A stretch of 64,000 nucleotides of DNA. Source: Pseudonocardia alni (GTDB taxonomy: Bacteria > Actinomycetota > Actinomycetes > Mycobacteriales > Pseudonocardiaceae). The translations under genes were made by a program, and so were the position numbers. The DNA is taken from NCBI RefSeq assembly GCF_002813375.1, contig NZ_PHUJ01000003.1, positions 2,604,001 through 2,668,000 on the forward strand, in the 5' to 3' direction. The notes beneath the pieces are model-generated. The model was not told the origin of the DNA, searched no databases, and was given only the letters and a program-made list of their open reading frames with translations. Positions 53,173 through 63,227 of this stretch are shown piece after piece (position 1 is the first letter of the stretch; each line of letters begins with the position of its first letter).

Positions 53173-55610
53173 GACGCGCTTCCGTTCCCGGCCGGACCGA
53201 CCGTCACGAGGTCACCGTGGCCCACTCCGAGTGTGGGGCGGACGTGCGAGCCGGGCGAGCAGGTCGGCAGCCAGACGACGCCGTCGGGCAGGTCGGTCAG
53301 CGCGACCGGCAGGGTGATCGCCCCGCGGTCGGTGCGGACCGTCGCCTCGGCGCCCTCGACCAGCGCGAGCCGCTCCGCGGTGGCCGCGTTGACCTTGACG
53401 TAGGGCCGCCGTGCCGTGCCGGCGAGCGCGGGCTCGTCGATCTGGAGACTGCCGTCGTCGATCATCTGGCGCGAGGTGGCGAGGACCGCCTGGCCGTGGC
53501 CGGGACGCCGGGCCCGGCCCGCCGTGTGGTCCGGTGCGACGCCGCCGGCGCGACGCGAGCCGAGCCGCTCCAGCTCCCCGGCCGCGGCGGCCGGGGTCTG
53601 GGTGAACAGGTCCGCGTCCATCTCGACGCCGAGGGTGTCGAGCACCCGGCAGTCCGGGAGCACGCCGGTCGCGTCGAGCGCGACGCCGAACTCGCGGCGG
53701 CGGCCCTCCCAGTTGACGTAGGCGCCGGAGCGCTGGGCGTCCGGGGCGACCGGGAGCACGACGTCGGCGAGCTCGGTGACCGCCGAGGTGTGGATCTCCA
53801 GGCTGACCAGGAACCCCACCTCCCGCAGCGCGGTGATCGCCGCGGTCGGGTCGGCCATGTCCTGCGGGTCGACCCCGCCCACGACCAGTGCGGCCAGCTC
53901 GCCGGACGCGGCGGCGGCGAGGATCGCGTCGCCGTCGCGGCCCGGGGCGGCCGGGACGGGGGCGCCCCAGACCTGCTCGAGCTCGGCGCGGGCGGCGGCA
54001 TCGGTGACGAGCCGGCCGCCGGGCAGCAGGGTGGGCAGCGCGCCCGCCTCGACAGCACCGCGGTCCCCGGCCCGGCGCGGCAGCCAGCCGATCGCCGCAC
54101 CGGTGCGGGCGGCGAGCGCGGACACCGCCGAGTACAGGCCCGGCGACTCCGCGGCCCGGTCCCCCACCAGGATCACCGCGCCCGGCTGCTCCAGCGCGGC
54201 GACGACGTCGGCGCCCGGGTCGGCGACGACCGCGGCCTCCGCACCGGGCACCGCGTGCAGCACGGTGGCGCCGGTCTTCTCGGCGCCGTAGCTGGTGAAC
54301 GGGCCGACCTGGAAGTGGCGCAGCCCGCGCTTCCGGTACGCCTTGCGCAGACGGAGGAAGACGATGCCCGACTCCTCCTCGGGGTCGGTGCCGGCGGTGA
54401 GCACCGCCGGGGCGTTCTCGACCCGCTCGAACGTCACCGAGTCCTCGACCGTCCCGCCGGCGACGTGCGCGGCGAGGAACTCCAGCTCCTCCCCCGAGTG
54501 CGGGCGGGCGCGGAAATCGATGTCGTTGGTGCCGGCGACGACGCGGGCGAACTTGGCGTAGGCGTACGCGTCCTCGACGGTCAGCCGTCCCCCGGGCAGG
54601 ACGCCGATACCGCCTCCGGCACGGGCCGCGAGCAGCCCGTCCGCGGCGACCTGCAGCGCCTCGGTCCAGGAGGCCTCCTCCAGCGTGCCGTCCGCGCGCC
54701 GGACCAGCGGCCGCGTGATGCGGCCCTGGCTACCGGTGTAGCGGAACGCGAACCGGCCCTTGTCGCAGAGCCACTCCTCGTTGACCTCCGGGTCGTTGCC
54801 GGCGAGCCGGCGCAGCACGGTCCCGCGACGGGAGTCGGTACGCGAGGCGCAGCCGGAGCTGCAGTGCTCGCACACGCCCGGGGTCGAGCGCAGGTCGAAC
54901 GGGCGCGACCGGAACCGGTACGCGGCGCTGGTCAGTGCGCCGACCGGACAGATCTGGATCGTGTTGCCGGAGAAGTAGGACTGGAACGGCTGGTCCTCGG
55001 CGATCCCGATCTGCTGGTTCGCGCCGCGTTCGAGCAGATCGATGAACGGGTCCCCTGCGATCTCCTCGGAGAACCGGGTGCAGCGCTGGCAGAGCACGCA
55101 GCGCTCGCGGTCGAGCAGCACCTGGCTGGAGATCGGCAGCGGCTTCGGGAAGGTGCGCTTGGTCTCGACGAAGCGGGAGTCCGACCGGCCGTGCGCCATC
55201 GCCTGGTTCTGCAGCGGGCACTCGCCGCCCTTGTCGCAGATCGGGCAGTCCAGCGGGTGGTTGATGAGCAGCAGCTCCATGACACCCTGCTGCGCCTTGT
55301 CGGCCCGCTCGGAGGTGTGCTGGGTCTTCACCACCATCCCGTCGGCGACGGTCATGGTGCAGCTGGCCTGCGGCTTCGGCATCGGCCGGCCGCCCATCTC
55401 CACCTCGACCAGGCACTGGCGGCAGGCGCCCGCCGGGTCGAGGAGCGGGTGGTCGCAGAACCGCGGGATCACGATGCCGAGGCGCTCGCAGGTGCGGATC
55501 AGCAGCTCGCCCTTGGGGGCGTCGACGACCTGGCCGTCGATGGTGAGGCGGACGTGCCCCTCGGGGACGGGTGTGTCCTCGGTGGCGTTCCGCTCCGGTG
55601 TGAGGGTCAT
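53169..55610 (-). CDS. nuoG: NADH-quinone oxidoreductase subunit G
   Basis: 813 residues. N-terminal [2Fe-2S] ligands [20 protein letters not shown], the His-Cys3 [4Fe-4S] segment '[20 protein letters not shown]' and a further pair of clusters in '[20 protein letters not shown]' and 'CEHCSSGC' with '[13 protein letters not shown]'. The C-terminal molybdopterin-oxidoreductase-like domain is present but not catalytic, as in other complex I NuoG. GTG-type coupling to nuoH; the start overlaps nuoF by four bases. Confidence 0.96.
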   Translation of the reverse strand: MTLTPERNATEDTPVPEGHVRLTIDGQVVDAPKGELLIRTCERLGIVIPRFCDHPLLDPAGACRQCLVEVEMGGRPMPKPQASCTMTVADGMVVKTQHTSERADKAQQGVMELLLINHPLDCPICDKGGECPLQNQAMAHGRSDSRFVETKRTFPKPLPISSQVLLDRERCVLCQRCTRFSEEIAGDPFIDLLERGANQQIGIAEDQPFQSYFSGNTIQICPVGALTSAAYRFRSRPFDLRSTPGVCEHCSSGCASRTDSRRGTVLRRLAGNDPEVNEEWLCDKGRFAFRYTGSQGRITRPLVRRADGTLEEASWTEALQVAADGLLAARAGGGIGVLPGGRLTVEDAYAYAKFARVVAGTNDIDFRARPHSGEELEFLAAHVAGGTVEDSVTFERVENAPAVLTAGTDPEEESGIVFLRLRKAYRKRGLRHFQVGPFTSYGAEKTGATVLHAVPGAEAAVVADPGADVVAALEQPGAVILVGDRAAESPGLYSAVSALAARTGAAIGWLPRRAGDRGAVEAGALPTLLPGGRLVTDAAARAELEQVWGAPVPAAPGRDGDAILAAAASGELAALVVGGVDPQDMADPTAAITALREVGFLVSLEIHTSAVTELADVVLPVAPDAQRSGAYVNWEGRRREFGVALDATGVLPDCRVLDTLGVEMDADLFTQTPAAAAGELERLGSRRAGGVAPDHTAGRARRPGHGQAVLATSRQMIDDGSLQIDEPALAGTARRPYVKVNAATAERLALVEGAEATVRTDRGAITLPVALTDLPDGVVWLPTCSPGSHVRPTLGVGHGDLVTVGPAGNGSAS

Positions 55611-56956
55611 GCGCTCGCTCCGGTGAGTGCGGCCAGCTGCTCCGGGCGCTCGACGTCCGGCTGGTCGGCGATCAGGTCCAGGAACTCCTGGCGGAAGTAC
55701 TTCACGGCGCTGGTGATCGGGCTCGTCGCGCCGTCGCCGAGGGCGCAGAAGGAACGGCCGAGGATGTTGTCGCAGACGTCGACCAGGGTGTCGATGTCGG
55801 TCGAGGTGCCCTCGCCGCGCACCATCCGCTGCAGCACCTGGACCAGCCAGTACGTGCCCTCGCGGCACGGGGTGCACTTGCCGCAGCTCTCGTGCTTGTA
55901 GAACTCGGTCCACTTCATGACCGCCCACGGCACCGAGACGGTCTCGTTGAAGACCTGCACCGCGGTCGTCCCCAGCATGGAGCCGGCCTCGGCCGCGCCC
56001 TCGAAGTCCAGCGGGACGTCGAGGTGCTCGGCGGTGAACAGCGGTGTCGACGAGCCGCCCGGGGTCCAGAACTTCAGCGGGATCCCGTCCTTCATCCCGC
56101 CGGCGAGCTCCAGGAGCTCCCGCAGCGTGATGCCCAGCGGCGCCTCGTACTGGCCGGGACGCTCGACGTGCCCGGAGACCGAGTAGATCTTCGGGCCGGG
56201 CGACTTCTCGCGCCCCATCGAGCGGAACCAGGCCGCCCCGCCGTTGACGATGGCGGGGACGCTGGCGATGGTCTCGACGTTGTTGACGACGGTCGGGCAG
56301 GCGTAGAGCCCGGCGGTCGCCGGGAACGGCGGCTTGAGCCGGGGTTGACCGCGACGGCCCTCGAGCGAGTCGAGCAGCGCCGTCTCCTCGCCGCAGATGT
56401 AGGCGCCCGCACCGGCGTGCACCACGATCTCCAGATCGAACCCGGAGCCGAGGATGTCGCGGCCGAGGTAGCCCTTCGCCTTCGCCTCGCGGACGGCGGC
56501 GCGCAGCCTGCGGATGCAGTGCAGCGCCTCGCCGCGGACGTAGATCGCGCAGAAGTTGGCGCGGATCGCGTAGCTGGTGACGATGCAGCCCTCGATGAGC
56601 GCGTGCGGGTCGGCCATCATCGTCGGGATGTCCTTGCAGGTACCCGGCTCGCCCTCGTCGGCGTTGATGACCAGGTACTTCGGCTTCGCGCCGGGGCCCG
56701 TGCCGCTGCCGTCGTCCTGCGGGATGAACCCCCACTTCATGCCGGTGGGGAACCCGGCACCGCCGCGGCCGCGCAGCCCGGAGTCCTTCACCAGCTGGAT
56801 GAGCTGGTCGGGGTGGGCGGCGAACGCGGTACGCAGGGAGGTGTAGCCCTCCAGCTGCTCGTAGGTGTCGATCGACCAGGACCGCGGCGACAGCCAGCGC
56901 CTGGTCAGGACGGGCGTGATCGGGTCCGGCTTGCGCACAGGCTCTGTGGTGCTCAT
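55607..56956 (-). CDS. nuoF: NADH-quinone oxidoreductase subunit F (FMN, NADH-binding)
   Basis: 449 residues. FMN/NADH site [18 protein letters not shown], '[20 protein letters not shown]' and '[20 protein letters not shown]'; [4Fe-4S] N3 motif [15 protein letters not shown] with the fourth Cys in [17 protein letters not shown]. It accepts hydride from NADH. The start at 56956 is used because the longer frame is Arg-rich and unlike the family. A 4-base gap separates it from nuoE. Confidence 0.96.
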   Translation of the reverse strand: MSTTEPVRKPDPITPVLTRRWLSPRSWSIDTYEQLEGYTSLRTAFAAHPDQLIQLVKDSGLRGRGGAGFPTGMKWGFIPQDDGSGTGPGAKPKYLVINADEGEPGTCKDIPTMMADPHALIEGCIVTSYAIRANFCAIYVRGEALHCIRRLRAAVREAKAKGYLGRDILGSGFDLEIVVHAGAGAYICGEETALLDSLEGRRGQPRLKPPFPATAGLYACPTVVNNVETIASVPAIVNGGAAWFRSMGREKSPGPKIYSVSGHVERPGQYEAPLGITLRELLELAGGMKDGIPLKFWTPGGSSTPLFTAEHLDVPLDFEGAAEAGSMLGTTAVQVFNETVSVPWAVMKWTEFYKHESCGKCTPCREGTYWLVQVLQRMVRGEGTSTDIDTLVDVCDNILGRSFCALGDGATSPITSAVKYFRQEFLDLIADQPDVERPEQLAALTGASA

Positions 56957-56960
56957 GCGA

Positions 56961-57728
56961 TCACTTCTTCTCCGGTAGCGCGGGCATCGCCGGCGGCTCG
57001 TCGGGCAGCGCCGGGGCGGTCCAGCCGTTCTCCTGCGCCATCCGGGCCCCGCGCACCGACTCGATCGCACCGGACGGGCCCTCGACGCGGGCGGTCGTGT
57101 CGACGCCTCCGGCGTCGTCGGTGAACCCGGCCAGCTCCAGCTCGACGGTCCGCAGATCGGTCAGCGGCGCCCCGCGGGTCGGCTGCGGGCGCTCGCCGCG
57201 ACGCAGGGCGTCGACGAGTTCCACCGCGGACTCGACGGTCTGGTTGTCGAAGTACTCGTAGTTGACCTGCAGCACCGGGGCGAGGTCGCAGGCCGCGAGG
57301 CACTCGGCGTGCTCGAGGGTGACCGAGCCGGTGCTGCCGGGCTCCCCCGCCGTCTCCTCGTGGCCCAGCGGACGGTCCTCGGTACCCAGCTGTGTGCGCA
57401 GGCGGGCGTAGATGTCGTCGCCGCCCAGCGCCGCGCACAGCGTGTTGGTGCACACGCTGACCAGGTGCTCACCGCACGGGGTGCGCTTGTACATCGTGTA
57501 GAACGTCGCGACCGCCGACACCTCGGCGGTGGTCAGCTCCAGCGCCTCCGCGCAGTAGCGGATGCCGTCGGGGCTGACGTACCCCTCGACCGACTGGACC
57601 AGGTGCAGCAGCGGCAGCAGCGCCGACCGGGGCTCCGGGTAGAGGGAGATGATCTCCGTGGTGCGCTGCCGGGTCAGCTCGTCGAACACCGGCGAGACGG
57701 GGCTCTTCTCCTGCGGGGGGACCGTCAT
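56961..57728 (-). CDS. nuoE: NADH-quinone oxidoreductase subunit E ([2Fe-2S])
   Basis: 255 residues. N1a cluster Cys residues in '[18 protein letters not shown]' and [19 protein letters not shown] (C-x4-C and C-x3-C). The C-terminal ~70 residues are Pro/Glu-rich and extend beyond the usual length. The ATG overlaps nuoD by four bases. Confidence 0.95.
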   Translation of the reverse strand: MTVPPQEKSPVSPVFDELTRQRTTEIISLYPEPRSALLPLLHLVQSVEGYVSPDGIRYCAEALELTTAEVSAVATFYTMYKRTPCGEHLVSVCTNTLCAALGGDDIYARLRTQLGTEDRPLGHEETAGEPGSTGSVTLEHAECLAACDLAPVLQVNYEYFDNQTVESAVELVDALRRGERPQPTRGAPLTDLRTVELELAGFTDDAGGVDTTARVEGPSGAIESVRGARMAQENGWTAPALPDEPPAMPALPEKK

Positions 57729-59080
57729 CGGTCGCAACCTCCCATCACGGGATCGATCGAGGCGACGGCCGCGATGACGTCGGCGACCTGGCCGCCCTCG
57801 CTCATCGCGGGCATCGTCTGCAGGTTCACGAAGCTGGGGTCCCGGACGTGGATGCGGACCGGGCGGGTGCCGCCGTCGGACACGGCGTGCACCGCGAGCT
57901 CGCCGCGCGGGGACTCGACGGCCGCGTAGGCCTGCCCCGGCGGGACGTGGAAACCCTCGGTGACCAGCTTGAAGTGGTGGATCAGCGACTCCATCGACTG
58001 ACCCATGATCTTGCGGACGTGCTCGAGGGTGTTGCCCATGCCGTCGCTGCCGACCGACAGCTGCGCCGGCCAGGCGACCTTCGGGTCGTCGACCATGACG
58101 CGGCCCGGGCCGAGCTCGTCGAGCTTCGTCACCGCCTGATCCATGATCTTGAGCGACTCGTGGATCTCGGCGACGCGCATCCGGTAGCGGGCGAAGCAGT
58201 CGGCCTCGGTGGCCGTCGGGACCTCGAAGTCGTACTGGTCGTAGACCGAGTACGGCATGTGCTTGCGCAGGTCCCAGGCCAGACCCGCCGAGCGCAGGAT
58301 CGGGCCGGACGCGCCGAGGGCCAGGCAGCCGTCGACGGGCAGGTAGCCGACGCCCTCCAGGCGCTGGCGCCAGATCGGCTGCCCGGTGAGCAGCCGGTCG
58401 TAGTCCGGCAGCCGGGAGTTCATGACCTTCAGGAAGTCGCGGACCTTGTCCTGCCAGCCCTCGGGCATGTCCTGGGCGAGGCCGCCGGGCCGGATGAACG
58501 CGTGGTTCATCCGCAGGCCGGTGAGGAACTCCAGTAGGTGGAGCACCTCCTCGCGCTCGCGGAAGCCGGAGGTCATGCCGGTCAGCGCGCCCAGCTCCAT
58601 GCCGCCGGTCGCCAGCGCGACCAGGTGCGAGCCGATCCGGTTCAGCTCCCAGAGCAGCACCCGCAGGTGCTCGGCCCGCTGCGGGACCTCGACGCCCAGC
58701 AGCTTCTCGACGGCCATGCAGTAGGCGCCCTCGTTGAACAGCGGGGCCAGGTAGTCCGCGCGGGTCACGAAGGTGACGCCCTGGGTCCAGGTCCGGTACT
58801 CGCAGTTCTTCTCGATACCGGTGTGCAGGTAGCCGATGACCGCGCGGCCCTGGGTGACGGTCTCGCCCTCCAGCTCCAGGACCAGGCGCAGCACCCCGTG
58901 CGTCGACGGGTGCTGCGGGCCCATGTTGATGACGATGCGGTCGTCGTGCTCGACCTCGAGCAGGTCGTCCCAGTCGCCGCCGGTGACGGTGTAGACCGTG
59001 CCCTCGGTGGTCTCCCGGCCGGGCGCGGCGTACGGGTCGGCGGTGGCGTCGGCGGTGGTGGGGTCGGCGTCAGTCGTCAC
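57725..59080 (-). CDS. nuoD: NADH-quinone oxidoreductase subunit D (49 kDa)
   Basis: 451 residues. Conserved quinone-chamber segments: '[20 protein letters not shown]' (His loop) and '[16 protein letters not shown]', with [20 protein letters not shown] near the C-terminus. With NuoB it forms the menaquinone site. An N-terminal ~30-residue Thr/Ala/Asp-rich extension is present. It overlaps nuoC and nuoE by four bases each. Confidence 0.96.
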   Translation of the reverse strand: MTTDADPTTADATADPYAAPGRETTEGTVYTVTGGDWDDLLEVEHDDRIVINMGPQHPSTHGVLRLVLELEGETVTQGRAVIGYLHTGIEKNCEYRTWTQGVTFVTRADYLAPLFNEGAYCMAVEKLLGVEVPQRAEHLRVLLWELNRIGSHLVALATGGMELGALTGMTSGFREREEVLHLLEFLTGLRMNHAFIRPGGLAQDMPEGWQDKVRDFLKVMNSRLPDYDRLLTGQPIWRQRLEGVGYLPVDGCLALGASGPILRSAGLAWDLRKHMPYSVYDQYDFEVPTATEADCFARYRMRVAEIHESLKIMDQAVTKLDELGPGRVMVDDPKVAWPAQLSVGSDGMGNTLEHVRKIMGQSMESLIHHFKLVTEGFHVPPGQAYAAVESPRGELAVHAVSDGGTRPVRIHVRDPSFVNLQTMPAMSEGGQVADVIAAVASIDPVMGGCDR

Positions 59081-59937
59081 GAGTAGGCCCTCCGCTCATC
59101 GGGCGGGGGGATCTCCGCGCCCTTGTACTCCACGGGGATGCCGCCCAGCGGGTAGCTCTTGCGCTGGGGGTGGCCGTCCCAGTCGTCCGGCATGAGGATC
59201 CGGGTCAGCGCCGGGTGGCCGTCGAAGACGACGCCGTACATGTCCCAGGTCTCGCGCTCGTGCCAGTCGGCCGTCGGGTAGACGTCGACGACGCTCATGA
59301 CGTGCGGGTTCTCGATGTCGAGCGCGACCTCCAGGCGCACCCGGCGCCGATAGGTCATCGACAGCAGGTGGTAGACGACGTGCAGCGGCCGGTCGACCGG
59401 AGCGCCGTCCGGCGCCGAGTAGTCCACACCGGACACGCCGGAGCAGAACTCGAAGCGCAGGCCCGGGTCGTCGCGCAGGGTGCGGGCGACCTCGTGCAGG
59501 CGGGCGGGCTCGACGTAGAGGGTCATCTCGTCGCGGTCGATCGTGACCTGCTCGATCGCAGCGCGCGGGATGCCGCGCTCGTCGAGGGCCGCGCCGAGCT
59601 CGTCGGCGAACTCGTCGAACCAGCCGCCGAAGGGCCGCTCGGCCGGGGCCGGGGCCCAGCCCTGCAGGCGCAGGCCGCCGTAGCCGGAGGTGTCGCCGGA
59701 GCCGCGGACGCCGAACATGCCCGAGCGCGTACGGGTCTCGGTCATCCTCTGCGCGGGGCGGGCGCCGCCCAGCGCGTCGGAGGGGGTGGCCGCGTCCCCG
59801 GGAGCGGCCAGGTCGCCGGGGGCCTCGCCGCCCGCCATCCGCTGCTCCTCGGCAGCGGCGCCGCTCTCCTGCGACGACGAGTGCGCACCGCCGGTGGGCT
59901 CGGACCCGTCCTTGGAGGTGCCGGTCGGCTCGGTCAC
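59077..59937 (-). CDS. nuoC: NADH-quinone oxidoreductase subunit C (30 kDa)
   Basis: 286 residues. The family signature is '[20 protein letters not shown]' followed by '[20 protein letters not shown]'. The first ~85 residues are a disordered Ser/Gly/Ala-rich extension not seen in E. coli. Overlaps nuoB and nuoD by four bases. Confidence 0.95.
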   Translation of the reverse strand: MTEPTGTSKDGSEPTGGAHSSSQESGAAAEEQRMAGGEAPGDLAAPGDAATPSDALGGARPAQRMTETRTRSGMFGVRGSGDTSGYGGLRLQGWAPAPAERPFGGWFDEFADELGAALDERGIPRAAIEQVTIDRDEMTLYVEPARLHEVARTLRDDPGLRFEFCSGVSGVDYSAPDGAPVDRPLHVVYHLLSMTYRRRVRLEVALDIENPHVMSVVDVYPTADWHERETWDMYGVVFDGHPALTRILMPDDWDGHPQRKSYPLGGIPVEYKGAEIPPPDERRAYS

Positions 59938-60641
59938 TTCGCGTCACCTCCGCGGGCCGCGTCGGCCAGCGACGGCAGCTCCAGGGTCTCCCCCGGCGCG
60001 AGCGCGTTCGGGGCCGGCCTGGGCTGCGAGCCCGGCTCCAGGTAGTTCGGTACGTCGGGGGTGTGCGTGGTCTTCAGCGCACCGAGCTGCTTGTGCTTCG
60101 GCGCGTACTTGACCGACGACGGCACCATCGGCGTGCGGTACCCGGACTCGGCGAGCTCGGCGGCCCGCTTCGGGCCGAGCGGCTCGTCCATGATCTTGGC
60201 GTGGATCTTCAGGATCGCGTCGATCAGCATCTCCGGCCGCGGCGGGCAGCCGGGCAGGTACATGTCGACCGGGACGACGTGGTCCACGCCCTGGACGATC
60301 GCGTAGTTGTTGAACATGCCGCCGGAGCTGGCGCACACGCCCATCGCGAGCACCCAGCGCGGCTCGGGCATCTGGTCGTAGATCTGGCGCAGGACCGGCG
60401 CCATCTTGTTGCTCACGCGGCCCGCGACGATCATCAGGTCCGCCTGGCGCGGCGAGGCCCGGAAGACCTCCATGCCGAACCGGGCGAGGTCGTAGCGCGG
60501 GGCGCCGGTGGTCATCATCTCGATGGCGCAGCAGGCCAGGCCGAACGTGGCAGGCCAGAGCGACGACTTCCGGGTCCAGTTGACCAGTTTCTCCACATTG
60601 GTCAGCAGGACGCCGCTGGGCAGGTTCTCCTCGAGTCCCAT
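59934..60641 (-). CDS. nuoB: NADH-quinone oxidoreductase subunit B ([4Fe-4S] N2)
   Basis: 235 residues. N2 cluster ligands in '[13 protein letters not shown]', [10 protein letters not shown] and '[17 protein letters not shown]'. It passes electrons to menaquinone. The C-terminal ~60 residues form a Pro/Leu-rich tail. ATG at 60641, seven bases after nuoA. Confidence 0.97.
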   Translation of the reverse strand: MGLEENLPSGVLLTNVEKLVNWTRKSSLWPATFGLACCAIEMMTTGAPRYDLARFGMEVFRASPRQADLMIVAGRVSNKMAPVLRQIYDQMPEPRWVLAMGVCASSGGMFNNYAIVQGVDHVVPVDMYLPGCPPRPEMLIDAILKIHAKIMDEPLGPKRAAELAESGYRTPMVPSSVKYAPKHKQLGALKTTHTPDVPNYLEPGSQPRPAPNALAPGETLELPSLADAARGGDAK

Positions 60642-60648
60642 GACGGCC

Positions 60649-61014
60649 TCAGCTCCACTCGAGCCCGCCGCGACGCCATTCGTAGGCGTACGCGAAGGCG
60701 ATCGTGGCGATGTAGAGCGTGATGGCCACGAACCCGAAGACGCCGACCGCATCGGCGACGACGGCGTACGGGTACATGAACACCAGCTCGATGTCGAACA
60801 GGATGAACAGCATCGCCGTGAGGTAGTAGGCGACCGGCACGCGACCGCCGCCGACGACCGGCTGCGGCGAGGGCTCGATGCCGCACTCGTAGGAGTCCAG
60901 CTTGGCCCGGTTGAACCGGCGCGGACCGATCAACGGCGCGGAGGCGACCGAGAACACCGCGAAACCCGCCGCCAACACGAACAGCAGGACGAGCGGGAGA
61001 TAGGGATCGAGCAT
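60649..61014 (-). CDS. nuoA: NADH-quinone oxidoreductase subunit A
   Basis: 121 residues, three helices, with '[20 protein letters not shown]' and '[20 protein letters not shown]', which hold the conserved Cys and acidic residues of the loop beside the quinone chamber. First gene of the 14-gene operon; its promoter lies in the 61015-61699 region with a Rex-like box. Confidence 0.97.
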   Translation of the reverse strand: MLDPYLPLVLLFVLAAGFAVFSVASAPLIGPRRFNRAKLDSYECGIEPSPQPVVGGGRVPVAYYLTAMLFILFDIELVFMYPYAVVADAVGVFGFVAITLYIATIAFAYAYEWRRGGLEWS

Positions 61015-61201
61015 TCCTACACCTTCGTTGTCGCGGCGCCACCGTCGTTGGTGGTGATCGACGAGCCGGTCGCGGCGACCCTATGTCCGGTCCCCTGTGA
61101 CCAAGAACCCAGGCGAGCCTTACCTGTGACGGGGCGCGGGTCACATGTGATCCGCATCCGTGCAGGTCGGCGCGCTCCGGGTCGCGTGTCTCCCGCCACC
61201 C

Positions 61202-61219
61202 TTGTGAAAAAGTTCACGA
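61202..61219. promoter_or_regulatory. Rex-type (NADH/NAD+ redox) operator upstream of nuoA
   Basis: TTGTGAA-AAAG-TTCACGA matches the Rex operator consensus TTGTGAA-n4-TTCACAA with a single mismatch. In Streptomyces, Rex represses nuoA-N and the cytochrome bd genes when NADH is low. It lies about 188 bases before the nuoA start and just downstream of a -10-like TACACT on the minus strand. Confidence 0.7.
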
Positions 61220-61232
61220 ACTGCGCGAGCAG

Positions 61233-61238
61233 TGTAGG
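61233..61238 (-). promoter_or_regulatory. Candidate -10 element of the nuo operon
   Basis: TACACT on the minus strand fits TAnnnT; transcription would begin next to the Rex-like site, so Rex binding would block it. No clear -35. Confidence 0.4.
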
Positions 61239-61502
61239 ACGACGCCGCCGTGATCGCGTGGGCGGATCGGGCGACGACGCGGGAGTCCTTGCGGCGCAAC
61301 GCGCTTCGACGCAGGGTCAGGGGGTGGTGACGGCTGGTGCCGGGTTGCGCATCGCGGCGTCGACCCCTCGCGCAGCCGACCCCGCAGTCGACCTCCCACG
61401 CAGTCGGCCACCGGCCACCGGGCGCAGGGTGACCGACCGCCACAGCGCCGACCGCTGCACCGCTGATCGCCGTGTGGCATGAGGGGCGCGACCCCGGACC
61501 CT

Positions 61503-61547
61503 CCCTTCTCCGAATCCGCTTACCCGGTAAGCGAATTCCGAGAAGGG
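61503..61547. repeat. 45-bp near-perfect palindrome between menG and nuoA
   Basis: 22-base arms (61503-61524 and 61526-61547) with two mismatches around a single central base. It is AT-richer in the arms than nearby DNA. It could be a terminator after menG, a cruciform, or an operator for a large dimeric regulator. Confidence 0.7.
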
Positions 61548-61699
61548 ACCACGTCGTCGTGTGGTGATGCCGGGCCCGGCGCAGGAAGACCGCACACGTG
61601 CAGCGCGTGCGGCTCCGCCACGGCGTCGGCCCCTGTGGCACAGGCCGCCTCCGCAGGGCCCGTCCACGAGGACCCGTGGCGGGACGGGGCGGCGGGGGC

Positions 61700-62398
61700 T
61701 CAGGCCGGCTTGTACGCCCGGTGCAGCGCGACGGCGCCGAAGGTCAGGTTCCGCCAGGCGGGGCGCTCCCAGCCGGCGTCGGCGATCTTCCCGGCGAGTG
61801 CGGGCTGGTCGGGCCAGTCCCGGATCGACTCGGCCAGGTACAGGTAGGCCTCGGGGTTCGAGGAGACCGTCCGGGCGATCGCCGGGAGGGCGTGGCCGAG
61901 CACCGCGTTCTGGTAGAGCACGCGGAAGGGGGCCCAGGTCGGCGTCGAGAACTCGCAGACCACCAGGCGGCCGCCGGGGCGGGTCACGCGGGCCATCTCA
62001 CGCAGGCCGGCGACGGTGTCGTTCACGTTGCGCAGGCCGAAGGAGATGGTGACGGCGTCGAAGCTGCCGTCGGCGAAGGGCAGGTGCAGCGCGTCGGCGG
62101 CGGCCTTCGGGACGTCGCGGCGGGCGCCCGCACGCAGCATGCCGAGGGAGAAGTCCGCAGCGACGCACCAGGCGCCGTCCTTCGCCAGCTCGACGGTCGA
62201 GACCGCGGTCCCCGCGGCGAGGTCGAGGACCTTCTCGCCCGGGCGCAGGCCGAGGGCCCGGCGGGTCTGGATCCGCCAGTAGCGGTCCTGGCCGCCCGAC
62301 AGCGCGGTGTTGGTCAGGTCGTAGCGCCGGGCGACGCCGTCGAACATGCGGGCGACGTCGGTCGGGTTCTTGTCGAGCTCGGCGCGGGACACGAACAC
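61700..62398 (-). CDS. menG: Demethylmenaquinone methyltransferase
   Basis: 232 residues, class I methyltransferase of the UbiE/MenG family. Motif [38 protein letters not shown] and '[19 protein letters not shown]' are family signatures. It methylates demethylmenaquinone, the last step of menaquinone synthesis. It lies upstream of the nuo operon on the same strand and just downstream of an MgtA-like glycosyltransferase, as in Mycobacterium. Confidence 0.95.
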   Translation of the reverse strand: MFVSRAELDKNPTDVARMFDGVARRYDLTNTALSGGQDRYWRIQTRRALGLRPGEKVLDLAAGTAVSTVELAKDGAWCVAADFSLGMLRAGARRDVPKAAADALHLPFADGSFDAVTISFGLRNVNDTVAGLREMARVTRPGGRLVVCEFSTPTWAPFRVLYQNAVLGHALPAIARTVSSNPEAYLYLAESIRDWPDQPALAGKIADAGWERPAWRNLTFGAVALHRAYKPA

Positions 62399-62422
62399 AG
62401 CTTAGGCGACCCGGCGGCCGGC

Positions 62423-63034
62423 TCACCGCTGTCCGAACCGCTGTCCGAACTGCTGTCCGAACCGCTGTCCGAACTGCTCGCGCAGCACCTCACGCAGGCC
62501 GCTCAGGTAGTCGGCACGGACCCGGGCGGCGACGCCCGCCCACTCGGCCGGCGGCGTGCTGACGCCGTTGCCGTCGCCGGTGAAGGCGCCCATGCCGTGC
62601 AGGGCGATCCAGCGGTGGTCGTAGTCGTACGGCGCCGCCCGGTCCCAGGCGACGGCGCGGACCGCGGCCCGGCGGACCCGGGCCGGGTCGGCGAAGGCCC
62701 ACCGGTTCACCGGCTCGCCGAACCGGTCGCGCAGCACGGCCAGCGCCTGGGCGGCGGTGGTGTCGGTGCAGCGGCAGGCGTCGTAGCGGGCCCGCAGCTG
62801 GCCCGCGTAGAACCAGCGGGCGGCGTCGGGCATCGCGCCGTCGGCGACGAGGTTCTCCGACAGCGCGAACAGCACCGGCGGCATCTGCCGGTGCGGGGCG
62901 TCGAGGACCTCGGCACGGGCGGCGGCACGGGCCGCGGGCGCGGGGTCGAGCAGCCGGGACATCAGGCGGACGGTGGCGGAGGTGTCGACCGTGGCGAGCT
63001 CACCACGGGGCGCGACGACGACGGTGCGGCTCAT
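62423..63034 (-). CDS. Hypothetical protein with C-terminal FGQR repeats
   Basis: 203 residues, mostly helical and soluble. 'PHRQMPPVLFALSENLVADG' then AMPDAARWFYAGQLRARYD and 'VNRWAFADPARVRRAAVRAV' have the look of a conserved actinobacterial family, but I do not recognise it. It ends in four near-identical tetrapeptides (FGQR/FGQQ) encoded by a 12-bp tandem repeat. It lies between menG and the MgtA-like gene on the same strand; a 24-base gap to menG suggests an operon. Confidence 0.65.
   Translation of the reverse strand: MSRTVVVAPRGELATVDTSATVRLMSRLLDPAPAARAAARAEVLDAPHRQMPPVLFALSENLVADGAMPDAARWFYAGQLRARYDACRCTDTTAAQALAVLRDRFGEPVNRWAFADPARVRRAAVRAVAWDRAAPYDYDHRWIALHGMGAFTGDGNGVSTPPAEWAGVAARVRADYLSGLREVLREQFGQRFGQQFGQRFGQR
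62426..62473. repeat. 12-bp tandem repeat, four copies, coding
   Basis: Units CCGCTGTCCGAA or CTGCTGTCCGAA, in frame at the very 3' end of the preceding hypothetical gene, encode FGQR/FGQQ. A fifth partial unit follows. Confidence 0.85.
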
Positions 63035-63131
63035 GGGACCACCGTCGCCGCCGGGCCGCGGTCACGGATCCGCACGACTACGCAGGCACCCTCCCCGGCC
63101 GCGTCGGCCCGGCCGGGCACCGGCCCGACCA

Positions 63132-63211
63132 GGCGGGGGTCCGGTCGGGCGGAGGTCCGGTCGGGCGGAGGTCCGGCAGGGCGGGGGTCCGGCAGGGCGG
63201 GGGTCCGGCAG
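63132..63211. repeat. 16-bp tandem repeat, five copies, intergenic
   Basis: Five contiguous 16-base units of the form GGCGG(A/G)GGTCCGG(TC/CA)G lie in the 193-base gap downstream of the glycosyltransferase. With a 16-base unit it cannot keep a reading frame, supporting a non-coding role. Confidence 0.8.
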
Positions 63212-63227
63212 GGCGGCGGCGGGCCGG

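Larger units (their letters stand above)
61015..61699. other. 685-bp gene-free region upstream of nuoA
   Basis: It contains the Rex-like site (61202-61219), a probable -10 (61233-61238) and a 45-bp near-palindrome (61503-61547). A shorter TGTGAC...GTCACA inverted repeat lies near 61121-61144. Open frames crossing it (mostly Arg/Ser/Thr-rich) lack ribosome sites and known domains. Confidence 0.6.

Noticed and set aside
61121..61151. TGTGAC...GTCACA and TCACATGTGA as a Crp site
   Set aside because: Spacing and arm order do not match TGTGA-n6-TCACA; the Rex-like site nearby fits better.
61141..61641. Open frames in the gap before nuoA
   Set aside because: They cover the Rex-like site and the palindrome, lack ribosome sites and are Arg/Ser-rich without homology.
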